Shown: positions 35,543-49,100 of the stretch, piece by piece
Numbering within the stretch: position 1 is the first letter of the stretch
Layout of the letters: each line of letters starts with the position of its first letter
Assembly: GCA_964035545.1 (NCBI GenBank)
Contig: OZ037772.1
Coordinates: 7,749,889 to 7,813,888 of the forward strand
DNA: 64,000 nt
Reading direction: 5' to 3'
From: Bugula neritina
Taxonomy: Eukaryota > Bryozoa > Gymnolaemata > Cheilostomatida > Bugulidae
Made by a program: the position numbers and the translations under genes
The notes under the pieces: generated by a model
Database searches by the model: none
What the model was told of the DNA's origin: nothing
Seen by the model: only the letters and a program-made list of their open reading frames with translations

Positions 35543-38500
35543 CTACGAGATGAGATTGGAGGTGCTTAAACATGAAACTCTTTTTTTGCCGATCTTGGTT
35601 CTTTTTTTGGTTCTTCCTGATAAAACTGTCGACTTAATAGTAAAATCTGAAGCTGGCAACGATGCTGTAAAAAGGTGAAAAGAACTTATTTAGTTATATT
35701 TGATAATAAAAATAAAATAAGTAGATACTACATTTTGCACAAAAGAGCACCGCGTAACTCCCTGCCTGCATACTAGTTGTTTGGTAGTTCCTACTATTTG
35801 ACGGCCAAACATTCAAGAGTCTTCTGGTGCTATCATAATGTAATGACTTAAATATTTATATTTTTCAATAAAATAACCACATTTTTGATTCATTCAAAAA
35901 TTTGCTTCAAAAAGTGTTTTGAAAAAACTTGCTAATTTTATTTTGGAAATAGATGAAAATTGCAGCAGAGAATCTGATAAAACTACAGAAAATATTCAAT
36001 ATGTGCGCTTTTAACAACTTATGGCTATTTGTAAATATGGTTTGTTATTAAAATTTCAACTGTCTACATATTATAATACAGTATTATACCTCTATTATCT
36101 TTTTTTCTAGCTTCTGTTATTGATATTTTTTGATAGAAACATAGCTTATGTGGGATAGGTAAAAACAAGTTCCGTTACTTACTGAGGGAGTTGGTTTCAG
36201 AATCCTCATTTTTATTCAGCTTTTTCCTATATCGTATTTTCTTCCGTTTGATTTCACCACCTCTCTTTTCTACTTCTTTCTGCAATTGTCATAACAAGCT
36301 GACATATTAGGTATTGCTCTATTTAAAAGATATATTGGGTAATTTCTATTATCACAATTTGATTTGTGTCAAAAACAACTTCGGACCGTAAACTAATTCA
36401 ACATTCAATTTACACGTTTATTTAGGCTTCCAGAAACTGTCCTGAAAATATACCCTAAATTTTCTATTGTAAAAGAAAATGAGTTAAAATTTTGTTTATA
36501 CTAAAAAGGTTTATTTAATTAATATTTCAACCTTTTTCTTTGGCTTCTTTAGCTTTGATGAAGCTCGCCGTGTATGCACTGTATTTCCAGAAATCTCCCT
36601 TATTACGCTAGGTTTAGATGAATGATGTTTTCTTCTTGTAATGACAGCTAAATCTTTCTTTTTACCTAAAAATAAGCAGACGTCTCATAAATGATCATCT
36701 CACTCAGTTTTTATATCTATATATCAGTCTGTCTCTCTGTATGTGTGCCTGTGTGTCTGTCTGCATGTCTGTGTGTCTGTATGTCTGTCTGCATGTCTGT
36801 ATGTCTGTCTGCATGTCTGTATGTCTGTCTGCAGGTCTGTGTGTGTGTGTGTCTGTCTGTCTCTCTGTCTGTCCGTCTGTCTGTGTGTCTGTATGTATTT
36901 TTGTTTGTCTGTCTCTCTGTCCATTTGTGTGTGTATGTCTGTCTGTATGCCTCTCTGTCTGTATGTATGTATGTGTGTCTGTCCGTCTGTCCGTCTGTGT
37001 GTCGGTCTGTCTGTCTATTGGTTTGCATGTGTCAGACTGTTATTTTCTTATTTCACTGTCTCTCATTAAAAATATTATATCATTTAGAGCTGAGTTACGT
37101 ACCTGTGACTTGTTTTATAACTAGAACGGCGATCACGGCAAAAATGGCAGCGATGATGATAAACATGGAGAAGGTGATAGCAAACAACGTGTTTCCTGAT
37201 TGAGCCTCATTACTGTCTTTAGAGTTGTCTCCGTTCCTGTTAACAGGTGTCAACGGAATGACTGTCTCCACTGTTATTAGAAACAAATGATTCTAATATT
37301 ATGCGAAAAAATGAAATGTGATCTGATGTTAAATGATAAAAAGCACCTCACATTTTAAGTCAAAAGATCAAATTTGAACATACAAACTACATTTTCAAGT
37401 TGCCACACTGTAAGAGGTATTATACAGGAAAAATTATTGATTAACAGTGAATTTATTATAGACATTTCGAATACTATTTGCCTGATAGAATAAAAATTAA
37501 ATAAATCCTCCCGTCCAATCAGGCAAGTCATGATTGTGGAAGGTAAAAAGTAGAACAATAAATAAATGCCTATATGTTAGCAAGCTAGCTAATATTTTAT
37601 GAGAAAATTATAAAAAATAGTTTTGCAGTGTTGAATAAAGCTTCAGTGACTCAACTCAGAATTTTTTATCCAGTTTTTTTATTAACCACCAACACAGCTT
37701 TTCTTGTAAATGACTCTAAGGCTACATCAAAGTTTTAGACAGAATATCCAGTTATGCAATTGAGTAAATCATTGCTAGTAAAATTGATCATCAGGTCAAT
37801 ATAAATCAAAACTTTTAATCAAAACTATTATATTTTATCCGCATGTTGGTTTGGCTAAATTTCTTACCTATTTAAATAAATAATGTGTAAACGTGCATTG
37901 TAATTTTAATATAATCTGTAAAAAAAAAAGTAGTTACCTTTTCGAAACAAAAGAAGGGAGTAGCCTTCTTCTCCGAGAATGTATATAACTTGACTTCTTC
38001 TATTCAAAACAAGATTTTGAGGCCTTCGAAGTCTGCATGATGTAACAAAACCGGCCAAGACTATAATATTGTTCATTCCATGCTGTGGTGCACACACGCT
38101 AGAAATTGTGTTTTCTTGCACGTTAACTAGCCTAAGTATGTTGTTTCCTTTGTCAACTAATATAAAAAGAGACTCGTCAAGAAATAGCATTTCTCCTGGT
38201 TGACTCACACTACTACTAGATAGATTTCCATCCTTGTATCTAGTTGTGGAGTTTATCAAAGTTTTATCAGTGCCATATACATTAAGTACAGATACAGTGT
38301 TATCCTCATGAGTCATGTAAAAGTTCAATGAAGGGGGGTCTAACGCTAGACTATTGACAGGCTTGGTTCTGTGAAAGGAAGTAGTAATCTGCCATTCATT
38401 TTGAGTTTCTGACAAACTAATTTTTCGTATGCTAGGCATAGTGTTATCAAAAAATATAGCACTCTTATGATTATAAATTAGGTTGACAGGTGTTCCGATG

Positions 38501-39550
38501 AAAGCCTGTGCTACTGTCCCGTCCTTTACTTCATTGAATTGACATTTTCCTATTAGCTCTCTTGTCGTTTTTGTCTTTTGATTTATTTCTCTCAAACAGT
38601 TATTACTTTGATCTGTTACCCAAACTAGATCTGGGCTGTCAAGAGACGACATGACTCCTGAAATTTCACCAAATCTTGTAGCTACATCTGATCCCTCCAC
38701 GTATCCACTTTCTCTAAGGAGACCTGTTATCCGGTGAAACTGTTTAAATTTTTCTGTTGTGTAGACACCGTAACCAATGACAACAAAATATTTGTCTGAG
38801 TCACTTCTCCAATCCCTACCAGCGTATTTCAGAGTATAGTTTGAGAGTCTAGCATCTATATAGTGCTCATATCCATTCTGAACTTCAGTGAATATCCAAC
38901 TAAAAAAAGTATCACATTTGGGTCACAGTTTCTAAAGTCACAAATCTTGTTTGCTTAGAAAAACAAATTGTGTATAGTATTTTTTATGTACTTAAAACTA
39001 AATATTTCAAAGCTTACTTGTTTTCTTGATGGCCAGGTAGCTGAGCTGCGTTGTTTGAACCTATGAGCACTATGATGAAAATCTAAAAGAAAATAAATTG
39101 ATGCAAAATCAATTAATTATAGTACAAAGTTTGCCACTACCAATACTACTACTGGACTAACTATACTACTATAATTCTGTAGAATTGCTAACAATACTGC
39201 TACTGCTAGTACTGTTACTGCTACTACTAATAATACCTATACTACATATTATAGTGCTGCATATAACATGTATAGCTATAATGCTACAATCATTTCAGTG
39301 TATGAAATTATATGGCATAATATCAATTTATTTAGCATATTTCTAGTATCATATTTTAGTATTTGGTATATGTGTCTTAAAGGTATCTTTTTATTGCTAT
39401 AAAAAAAGTTTTTTGCTCGAAGTAACGCTTTTGAAAATAAAATATATAGTGAAAAGTCATGCAATATAGGCAGACTGGTTTTGACAGTATTGCCATTACG
39501 TAGCTAAAACTCTTTTTTTTTAAACTCACCACAATCTTCAGGCATATCAT
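35543..39550 (-). CDS. Gene E: NHL-propeller type I membrane protein with basic tail
   Basis: Minus-strand exons in transcript order: 39550-39530 (M-I-C-L-K-I-V), 39083-39019 (I-F-I-I-V-L-I-G-S-N-N-A), 38899-37938 (propeller, 962 nt), 37270-37103 (stalk and membrane), 36665-36532, 36279-36183, 35664-35543. They sum to 1569 nt, 522 residues. The propeller has the four family cysteines (N-C-L-R-E-I, G-K-C-Q, S-V-C-A, S-C-R-L). The helix at about 376-400 reads F-A-I-T-F-S-M-F-I-I-I-A-A-I-F-A-V-I. The tail of about 120 residues is rich in Lys and Arg (R-K-K-I-R-Y-R-K-K, R-T-K-K-R-T-K) and lacks YxxL motifs. The donor of the fifth exon (AAG|GTTGAA) is weak; reading through it gives a stop within six codons. 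It is convergent with gene D; its 3' half lies in the duplication. Confidence 0.75.
36723..37033. repeat. (TGTC)n-type tetranucleotide repeat, unit 2
   Basis: Second copy of the 33290-33600 array, in the intron between exons 4 and 5 of gene E. Confidence 0.9.
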
Positions 39551-40746
39551 GATTGTGTTCTTGCAATTGAAAAATTGCTAAAATTCTGCCCAGCCTGATT
39601 GAAAATGGCAACGCCTTCATTCTTCAGTGAGTTAAAAATGTTGAGAATGTTAAATATTTTCAAAGCAATGCAATGCTTCTTCTTTTTTTAACTAAACAAC
39701 GGTGTTTTTATGAAAGTTTTTTTGTAAAGATATTGGTATTTAAACCATTTTGTATAGGAATGACAAACATTTGCAGTTTTTACTGCTTAATCATAACAAG
39801 TGACTCAGGTTTTGTAAAATGAATTAAGTATTTACTTATAGCTATCTATAGAGCATTTTTTACCATTTTACAAAGAAACAGTTTTAATGATCAATATAAC
39901 TCAGTAGCTTTTGTGGTGCAATTGGTTAGCGCATCTGCGTGCAATCCAAATGTCGATGGTTGAAATACCAAATAAAGGGATAAAAGTTTTAAAAGGCTAA
40001 TCATTTGAAAAGGGTTTTAAGAGCAATGAATTATTTATAGAAATCCTTAATTCTTATACTACAACTAAAAGCAAGATATTTATAGCTTGTGAAAGAGGTT
40101 TTATGACAACTAAAAAAGCAAAATGTAATTTTATAGTGTTCCTGAGAAATTAAAGCGTTTCAAATTGCCAACAATGTATTTGGTTATTAGTTTTCCAGTG
40201 CTAACTAATAATATATTATAACCATTTTCTGACTCTAGATAAAAATTTTAGTCAATAAATCTAAATAACAGAAATAGATAAACATGTTTTTAACACATTT
40301 CTTTCACGTTGAGTAACATTTATTCAATACACATAAGCGTTTTAAAGCATGACAACTATACCAAAACTATATTTGCACGTAGGATTTTTACAGCTAACAT
40401 TCTCATATTTTTGACAGACAGCTAATAAAAACTTTGAGTTCATGGTAGCAAATAACAAGTTAAATTTAATTCAACAAACTGTTGCAAGAAGTGTTAGATT
40501 TTTTTGCAGTATGCCTTTTCTTGAGCAATTTAGATGATTCTTTAAAAAGATTAAATATTGCATTCGTTCATGTATTTACAATAATTTTGTGTTTTGCTGT
40601 GTGGTAAAACGTACTACTTTAATGTGAGATTTACTAAATTTTTAAAATAATATATGCAGTTGAGTTCAGAAACTTGTGCAACTCGGGCTATCACAGACTA
40701 CTGAATGCTTTTAAATGCTATTGAACGTTTTAATTCTGAGTGCCTC
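39551..40746. other. Intergenic region between genes E and F
   Basis: A tRNA-like stretch is at about 39908-39975. Otherwise it is AT-rich with no exon recognised. It must hold the gene E promoter and the 3' untranslated region of gene F. Confidence 0.5.
39908..39975 (+). repeat. tRNA-like sequence, probably SINE head or degenerate tRNA
   Basis: GTGGTGCAATTGGTTAGCGC matches a tRNA D-arm/A box, and GGTTGAAATACC ~45 nt later resembles a B box with a mismatch. The acceptor ends do not pair convincingly and the anticodon arm is unclear, so I do not call a functional tRNA. Confidence 0.4.
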
Positions 40747-43700
40747 TCAGTCTGCAAAAGAGTGTACTTCAGATTTTGAATCAGATGCTACAGGCAACTT
40801 TAACTCCAGGCTGTCTTTTTGCATAAAAATTCCATCTTTCAGTTTATTTATGTCAGCTGGTGTCAGAGAAGTTCTGGGATACTTGTGATCTTGAGATGTT
40901 CTTGTTTTGGACTTTTTGGAGCTTTTTTTATGGTTAGTTGTTTCTTTCTCAATGTTTTTCACTTTTTTACCCTTTGAACCGCTTTTCTTTTTGTGCACAT
41001 TGGTGTTAGAACTTTTCAAATCTGATTTTAATTTATATGATGAAGATAAATTTAAATATAGACCCTCTGCTTGCAATGAATTCTCACTTTTTGAAACAAT
41101 TTTTTCAGTTCCTTTTAGAGATTTTTTAGAATGTTCTTGCGGTATTTTTGTTGTTGAACTCTTGGACATTTTTACAAAGTTACGTAATTCGTTTTCAGCT
41201 TTTTTCACCTTTTTCTCTGTTGTAGTCCTAGACTTTATCCTTCTCCTTTCTAACAAAATCCCAAAGACAATTCAAACTTTATCTTAATATATGCATGCAT
41301 TGAATTTAAAAAATAAAAACTAGGTTGCTTTTACATAACCTTTTTTACATTGTATGTTTTCTAGCCTGAATACTTATAAAGTTGTTTGCTATTGCCTGAG
41401 GGTCAGTTAACTTGAGGGAACTTTTTTCAGAGCAACTAATTTGACAGACAGAAAACCTAAACAAACAATGTTAATTACGCTATATTATATAATACAAACA
41501 ATCAATAAATAAAACAAAGCATGTGCGTAGCAAATTTAAAGCTAGAAACATATGCTAGCTTCAGTATAGTAGGTAGGAGTTTCAACTTTTCACTTTTTTT
41601 AATTTCAAAATCAGTCTGCGAGCATGCTGAACAAAATTATTTTTTGCAAAAGTACTTGTCTATATCTACAGGTGACATAAAAATTGGTAAGCCTCAAGTT
41701 GTTGGAGTATAATGATATGCACTCCAAATAACAATTAGCAGCAATATAGTGCTGCTACTAGATTTATTTTGGATAGTTATAAAAAATGTATATGTGTTCA
41801 GTTATGGCTTAATTTAGGATTAAAGTTTAAAGCAACTTTATCAAAAATATATCTTACTTCTTTTCTTTTTGTATAGCAAAGCTAAGATCACCAGTAAAAC
41901 TGCTACTCCAAATCCCAGTGCGATGATTACAGTACCTAAAATTACATGAATTCCGGGAGAATTCTTTTTTGCTGGTTTGGTGATTGTTTTTGGAGAAGTC
42001 ACTCGAGGTTTCGAAGCTGTCGTTATTTGTGTCTTCGGTGTCTTTATTGAGGTCTTCAAAATTTTTGGTGAAACGATTTCCACATCAACTTTTTCTAGAA
42101 CAAATATTTTATATATGGTGCTTTGAGGTTGCCAATAAAAAATAACAAAGCAAATTCAAAAAATGTTTCAAAGCTTTTCCCTCTTACCCTTGCATGCTTA
42201 CTTTCATATAAAAGTTTATATATGTCATGATCAGCCATGATGTATAGGCCACTTCCATCTAAACTCTTGAGAATAGTTTTAGGTTGTGAAAGTTCACAAG
42301 ACTGAATTGAGCTTTGGATATCGCTCGATTTCTGGTTCATCTCTGACCCGCTACACATTGTTGATAGTGTTTGGCCTTTGTAATCCACCAGGTGAAGGAC
42401 ATTATTACCATAATCAGCAATCAGAATCCGGTCTTTGTTTAAAAAATACATATCTGTTGGACTATGAAGCTGAATTGTGTTGAACACTTTCAGTTGCTGA
42501 TCTGCATTCACAAGTAAGATTCCATTTCCATGTGCCACATAAAAGTCTCTTCTATAAAGGTCAAAGGCTAAACCAAATGCTTCAACACCAAGAGTATGTC
42601 GTGTAGAAACAATCCACAAATTCCCTCCTATCTCTAACTGGCGAATGGTTCTGTTTGTATTGTCATAGAATACAATTAGGCCAGGCTCATATTCAATTAG
42701 CTCTAAAGGCTTTCCTATAACTGCATCTACTATATCACCGTCAATAACTCCCACGACAGAACATTTACCGGCAATTTCACCTGAATAGCCCGTTAAAAGA
42801 TTAACATCCCGTATGCATCCATATGACTCGTCAGCAAGCCAGAAGGCGTTGGGATTACGTGCAGTGGTGAGAATCCCTGTGATGTTGCCAAACAGTGTCT
42901 CATCTGCATATCCTTTTACATACCCGCTTTGAAAAAATTTTCCTGTCACCGGAATAAAGTTTTCGAAATCTGCAGTAGTGAACAAAGCATACCCGTAGGC
43001 AACAATATATGCATTGGAGTTGTATGTGTCATATGTTATATATTTGAACCTGAGTTCAGAGTTACTTCTGTAAGAGTAATCCTTTGAAACACTTATCACC
43101 TTTGAGAAGTGATACGTGAAAGTAGTGTCTACAAGAAGAAAAATATTGAAAGAGTGAAATCCGATATTTACTTGAGTAAATAAGTTAGAAAAAGAACTAT
43201 AGTTTGAAGCATATGCCTAATCTTGAAGAAAACTAGATAGAGTTGCAACATTATTAAGAGTAAATCAGAACAACAGAAGTTATAAACAAGTGTAAATACA
43301 TTAAAACCATGTAAAGAGGTTAATTTTTTAGTTATCAGGGAAGTAAAATTATTGTTGAATGTATAGGTCTTCGTAACATAAACTAGAAGAAACCTTCCTT
43401 CTTTCTTGATAACATCAACTTACCAGTTAACTGCAGTAGGTAAACTGTACTATTTGTAAAAACATAGATGGACAAGTCATTTTTCATATAAAAGGCAGTT
43501 GGCTTTTTAATTCTGCACACATCTATGTCTCCAGCGAAAGTGTATATATTACCTCTCTGCGGTACACATATTGAAGAAATTGTGCTTTTAGCAATATTTA
43601 TTACTCGAATTACGCTATATCCTGTATCAGCTAAAAGAATCAAATTTTTGGTCAAGAAGATTATATTCTGAGGCTCAAATACAGCCGCTTGCTCCAATGT

Positions 43701-44500
43701 CCCATCATTGTGCCCTCCATTAGAGACTATTATCTCCTCTGGCTTTTGTGACCATGTACGATGCACTTTGAGTAATCCGGTATTTGTTGTGAGGTACATA
43801 TGCAAACCGTCAACATCAAACAAGATGCCGTTTGCCCTGACGTTAGATGTGTATACAGTATTCACACTCCATATGTCATTGATTATGCGCAAGGCTCTGA
43901 TTACCATGCGGTAATTTTCATGAAAGTAAACTTCAGTTGGGTTGGGAGATGTTGAAATTAGACCTATGGGCCAAGAGATCAGCGCATCACTAAACTTCTC
44001 ATCCGTGACATTGCAGGTCTGACATTGGCCGGCAAGTTCAGTGGTAATTTTAGTTTTGAGGTCAACTTCACGGATACAACAGTTGTTGTAATCTGCCACC
44101 CAAATGAAACTATTGTCTCGTGGTGATTCTATTATACCGGTTATCTTATTGAACCGAGCAAACTGCCCTTGATCTTCTAAGTATCCGTGCTCGACGTCGT
44201 TGCCAACAATCAACTCAAATGATTGCAGGTTGGTAGTTCTGTATATGCCCGACCCAGAAGCCACCAAATAAGCTCCAGCTACAAAACTGTCTTCAACCAT
44301 TAGTGAGATTGACTTGTCAGTTAGTTTTATCATTTTGTCAAATCTCAAGCTACAACGAATTGTTGAAGAGAGTTTTTAATACAGATTTTCACAAAAACAT
44401 GTCATAATGTGTAGTTATAATTGCTATAATTTACTAATGCAAGTTATTATTTTAGTGACCTACAACATGTTAATGAATTGCGCAAATATATATATATATG

Positions 44501-44532
<32 letters not shown>

Positions 44533-45614
44533 TACGTGCAAATGTGTGTGTGTATAAAAAAAAACTAACTCACTTGTTGTAAACTTTCTCATGGTCATGA
44601 ATTGCTACTCCACAAGCGCTTTGCAGCATAGCTAAAACCTTCAAAAAAGATAATAGACTTTCATTAGATATAGACAACTTGCAATAAAGCAAGAAAATAA
44701 AAATACCTCTAATTACTAGCACTTTTAAACCTTATTATTTAGAGTTTGTAGCTACAAATATTACCACAATTTTTGAGTTAGATTCAACTTATTTTTTCAA
44801 ACACTACCAGGGACCCATTGCTTGAACGCTGATTGATGAGTTGTAGTGAAACAATAAATTAAACATTAAATTTCCAACAAGCTTCTGTAGTTGAAAATTA
44901 GACATTTACCATTCAGGTAATTTTAAATGAGTAGAGATAATGTTTTAAGTATTAGCAAAAAACGACGTGCAACTTTATTTTTTAAACATGGAGTTGTAAC
45001 ACTTATAATAAAATCTTTCTGCTGCTTATAGCCCATTTTTTCTAGTTTAACAAGATTATTATTTTTTAAGAAATTTCCATAATTTACAAAATTATACATT
45101 TTAACAACTTCCTATTTAAATCATTTATTTATTCTTTGTATATCGGTTGCTTAAGCTGCAATACAAAAATAGTCTTATGTTCTAATAAAATTATTTTAAT
45201 TCAGCATAGACAAAAGTTGTGTCACACAAATTTTAGTCAATTGTAAATAAATGCTTTTCGTTCTTATAAAGATATCATTGCAAACTTACAAAATATGCTT
45301 TCTGTGTATAGCTACTGTAAATCGCCCCCTCGTGCATCATTATGAGTTTGCAATTTTATAAAAAAACATAAATGTAAATGAGTATTGGCTAGTATCCAAG
45401 AACTTAACATTTAAATAAGTTATGATTGTTGCATACTTGAAAAATGACTATGTATATGAAACTTATTTATTTTGTTACCACAAAATTTATATAAAAATCT
45501 CTCGTTAATTTTTTTTACAATAAACCATCACATAAATATTATACTTAATTTACTTTCAATAAGGTAGCATAAAATAGACTTAAAAGCAAGCTAAAAAGTT
45601 ACCAAGACTTTCAT
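40747..45614 (-). CDS. Gene F: double-propeller membrane protein with basic, tyrosine-bearing tail
   Basis: Exons in transcript order: 45614-45603 (M-K-V-L; tentative), 44638-44574 (V-L-A-M-L-Q-S-A-C-G-V-A), 44349-43424 (propeller 1, 926 nt), 43128-42202 (propeller 2, 927 nt), 42094-41858 (stalk and membrane), 41249-40747 (tail). They sum to 2670 nt, 889 residues. The two propeller exons are linked because exon 3 ends in phase 1, the next exon starts in phase 1 (the other propellers need phase 2), and the 295 bp between them hold no membrane exon and no ATG exon. Each has its own cysteine set (N-C-C-I-R-E and Y-G-C-I-R-D). The helix at about 690-716 includes V-I-I-A-L-G-F-G-V-A-V-L-L-V-I-L-A-L-L. 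The 167-residue tail is Lys/Ser-rich and contains A-E-G-L-Y787-L-N-L. The 12-nt first exon is the weakest call; 45284-45345 offers an alternative. Confidence 0.7.
44487..44540. repeat. (TA)n/(TGCG)n microsatellite
   Basis: Short TA run followed by TGCG repeats in the intron before the first propeller exon of gene F. Confidence 0.9.
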
Positions 45615-46177
45615 ACTCAACTATTAACCAATCAATACATCAAGCAGAAACAATATTTTGGAATTTGCTTTTCTTTGAAGCACAATTTTGTCAATAAACA
45701 ACTTCTTTGTTCTAATCAACGTTTTAATTTGCACCATCAAATTTAAAAAAAGTTATAATTATCGCTTTGCATATAATTGCTTTGACAAAAAGCTCAATGA
45801 CTAAAAATCTGAATAATATATTTATTCAATGATGTCAATATATAATAATTATACACAATATTTGCATCATGCATTATTTTGACATTCAAAATTAAGAGAT
45901 GGATATTTTGAATTCAAAAAAAAGTATTTAGTTTGTCAATGTTGGCAAGATGTTGTGTTTTGTAAATATGCCCATCATGAAACAACAGCTCCGTCATGAG
46001 GGATTGAAATATTTTGTGTTATTCAATTTGATAGCAGATATATGTTGTTTGTGCGTCTCTTTCTGTTGGAACTTCTAATCTTTGGTGTGTGCCCTCTACA
46101 TTTGACCCGCAGCCACAGCTGCTCCATATTTGCAGGTGAAGTCTTGAGATGGTCACCTTATCAAACTCTCTTTTGTT
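45615..46177. other. Intergenic region between genes F and G
   Basis: Short AT-rich gap holding the presumed promoter of F and the 3' untranslated region of G. The open frame at 46042-46230 (+) has no family signal and overlaps the last exon of gene G. Confidence 0.5.
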
Positions 46178-49100
46178 TTATTTCTTACTCTTTTTGTGCT
46201 TCTTTTTCTTTTTTTTCTTTTTACCTTTAAAGTTTGCACAAAACCAAGGTTAACTATATGAGCATTCGTCATATACTTTCAAGCAGTTTAATATATGACT
46301 TGTTGGGGAGATAATAATAAATTGTTTGTGCTTCAACAACATACTTATAGGTTTACTTTAGCATCTCTTCACAGATTTGAGATCTGCCTAATTTCTCTTT
46401 ATATAAAATTTAGGAGAAGGAAAGAGCAATAAATTTGGAATACTTTTATAAAAAAAGAAACATAAATTACTTTTTGAGTTAGTTGTAGAAGCTCTGCTTG
46501 ATCCCTCGGAATATATGGCACTGGGTGACTCATCCGGTTTCTTGGAGCGGGAGTTGCTCCCTAATAGCAAACACAAAGCATAGCTTTAGACATGTGGTAC
46601 GAAAGATGAATTTTGAGTCGCAAAACTTTTAATAATAACTACAGTTTGCGTTTGCTATAATCTCTCATGATTATACCTCTGCTGGACAAAGTACCGAGTT
46701 TAGATTAATAATGCTTGTCCGGGTACCCCTTTATAGTGAAACTGAAACTCGTTGAAATCATATTGATGCGGTTGCTCACTTTTTAAAATTGAGATTTGAC
46801 TTCTATAATAGCTATTTGATGCCCTTTGTAAATGTCGTGAATTAGTGAAGTGGACAGCATAAAAGTGATAATTGAGAAGGCGTAGGCTATATAATTATAG
46901 CCATATAAGTACGCTGTCTAATCTCCAAAGTAATAACTAAATAACATTGTTCACAGGGAGTTATTACTCCTATTCTGAACACCGTCAATTAAGTTATCAC
47001 AGCACAAAAATGTTTACATGTGGCTTTTACAATGCAATGAAACTTGGAAAAATTTCAACCAGGTCAAATTGAATTTCTGATCAAAAATCATGAAGGTATA
47101 AAGGCAGCTTTATTGCTTATAATCTCTATGGCTACAGTCTTTATATTGCTACAGTTATTGATAACCGAATAACATTTGAAAATAGTTAAGCTCCAATCCT
47201 GTAGATCATTATCATAAGCTCGAAAGAACAATCAGTTTCATATTGCATAGGGTATAGTATAATTTTAAAAATAAATCTAAACAATATTTTGACTACTAGC
47301 CTAATTAAATTGAATGTTCAATAAAAAGACTGGTACATGTCAACAATAATCATTTTTGTTGAGAAATTTTTTGTTAACATTTTTTATGTAGGGTAGAGGG
47401 GGGTGTAAAGTAATAAATAGGAAAGCAGTTGAAAACGGTCTGTGACATCAGTTCTGCAATTTTAATAACTGAATTTCATGTATTATGTTCGAAAATTGCA
47501 CAATTATGTTAAAGAATAAAGCCAACTTACGTGATGTTTCATTTCTACTGCCACCACCGTGCTCACGACCGTGTCTTTGCATCTGATTATCTATAAATAA
47601 GTCATTATTTTTAGGCAATTGTATGCAATAGAAATATTTCCGTAAATCGTATGTTAAATATGCTTTGCGTTTCAGCCATATTATCTAAAATTTGTTTATA
47701 TATACATACACACGGACATATATTGTGCGTGTGCGTGTGTGTGTGTGTGCGTGTGTGCGTGTGCGTGTGCGTGTGTGCGTGTGTGCGTGTGTGCGTGTGT
47801 GCGTGTGTGCGTGTGTGCGCGTGTGCGCGTGTGCGCGTGTACGCGTGTGCGCGTGTGCGTGTGTGCGTGTGTGTGTGTGTTCAACTCACCCTCTTTTAAA
47901 AAGTTCTTCCTTCCAAGATAAACTAATGCAACCAGTACTATCAGTCCAGCCACAGCTCCTCCTCCAATCCCAATATATTTGATTAAACTATTTGGAGCAG
48001 CTTGCTCCAATGCGCTCTGGGATATATTTTGCGATACATCTACAAGAAAAGCATCTATTCTATCTGAACCCATTTTGCTATATATGATCACACAAGCATT
48101 TACGATGCTTATTTTATGAATTTTGTCTGTAATGCCTAATTAAGCACAAACTGTCAATAATAATATTATTATGTACTATCTTTAAATAATTAGCAGTCAA
48201 AAGTACATTAGTCATTCAATAACATTTTTTCAAATTTTAATTACAATGTTTCTAAAGTTTAGTAAAATTATTTGATCAATAAAATTTCTAACAGCGGTAA
48301 ATACAATTTTACTGGTTTCAGTGACTGTGAAAGAGATGTTGAAATAGAGAGAGTTTGGTAGGGTTATATGATAGCCAACCACAATCGTACCCTGATTGGA
48401 GGAATTTCCAGTAATCCCAGTTTCTTTCGTCAAGGTTACTGGAGCATTGCTTGTACTTGAAGTTTTATCTGAACAAATCAACAGAAAATTGTCCATTGAC
48501 TAATTTAAAGTGCAGCTGGTGATGATAACAGATAAAAATTTTAAGCAATTTGTATTTGTTTTCACTTTTTAGCTTAATCTGTTTGCATACAAACATTTCC
48601 AGCCGTTGTGAATATAATTTCGGTTCACCATCACAAATGCATAGCAGGCCATGCTTGGTGAGTAAATAGGGCTGTGTTTTCAAGCAAAATCAAAAATTTT
48701 AGTAGAAAAAATAGCTACAACAAGAACTCACCAAAATATTCCAAGCTGTAAATTTCAGAGTCCCCTAAAATGTATAACGTTGACGATTCATCTAATAGAA
48801 AGACCTGGTTAGGAAATCGTATTTTACAGTCTTTGGTGTCTCCTTCCATAACAGACACCTCACCTGTCTGTGGTTGACAAATAGTTGAGACTTCTGAGGT
48901 CAAAAGGTCAACCACTCTTATCACATGATTTGAATTGTCAGCTAACAGTAAGTTGTTCTCATCAAAGAAATAAAGACCAAGTGGCTTTCTAACCAGTGCA
49001 TGTGCTACAGGGCCGTCATTATGCCCGGCCCCATTGTCTAAAGGAATGACTTCTTCAACTGAACTTTGCCAAGTGACAGGAACCCGAGTCATTCCATGGT

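Larger units (their letters stand above)
34207..37639. repeat. Tandem segmental duplication, unit 2
   Basis: 3433-bp second unit in direct orientation, adjoining gene E's propeller. It differs from unit 1 by one single-base insertion and a few substitutions. The near-identity means either a very recent duplication or an assembly artefact such as a collapsed or misjoined haplotype. Confidence 0.95.

Noticed and set aside
36512-36532. Read-through of gene E exon 5 to an in-frame stop as a shorter C-terminus
   Set aside because: A well-spliced downstream exon (36183-36279) fits in phase, so I preferred the longer form; the weak GTTGAA donor leaves the short form possible.
45284-45345. Alternative first exon for gene F on the minus strand (M-M-H-E-G..., donor GTAAGT)
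   Set aside because: It is in frame but gives a poor signal peptide; the 12-nt exon at 45603-45614 gives M-K-V-L-V-L-A-M-L, which fits better. Not excluded.
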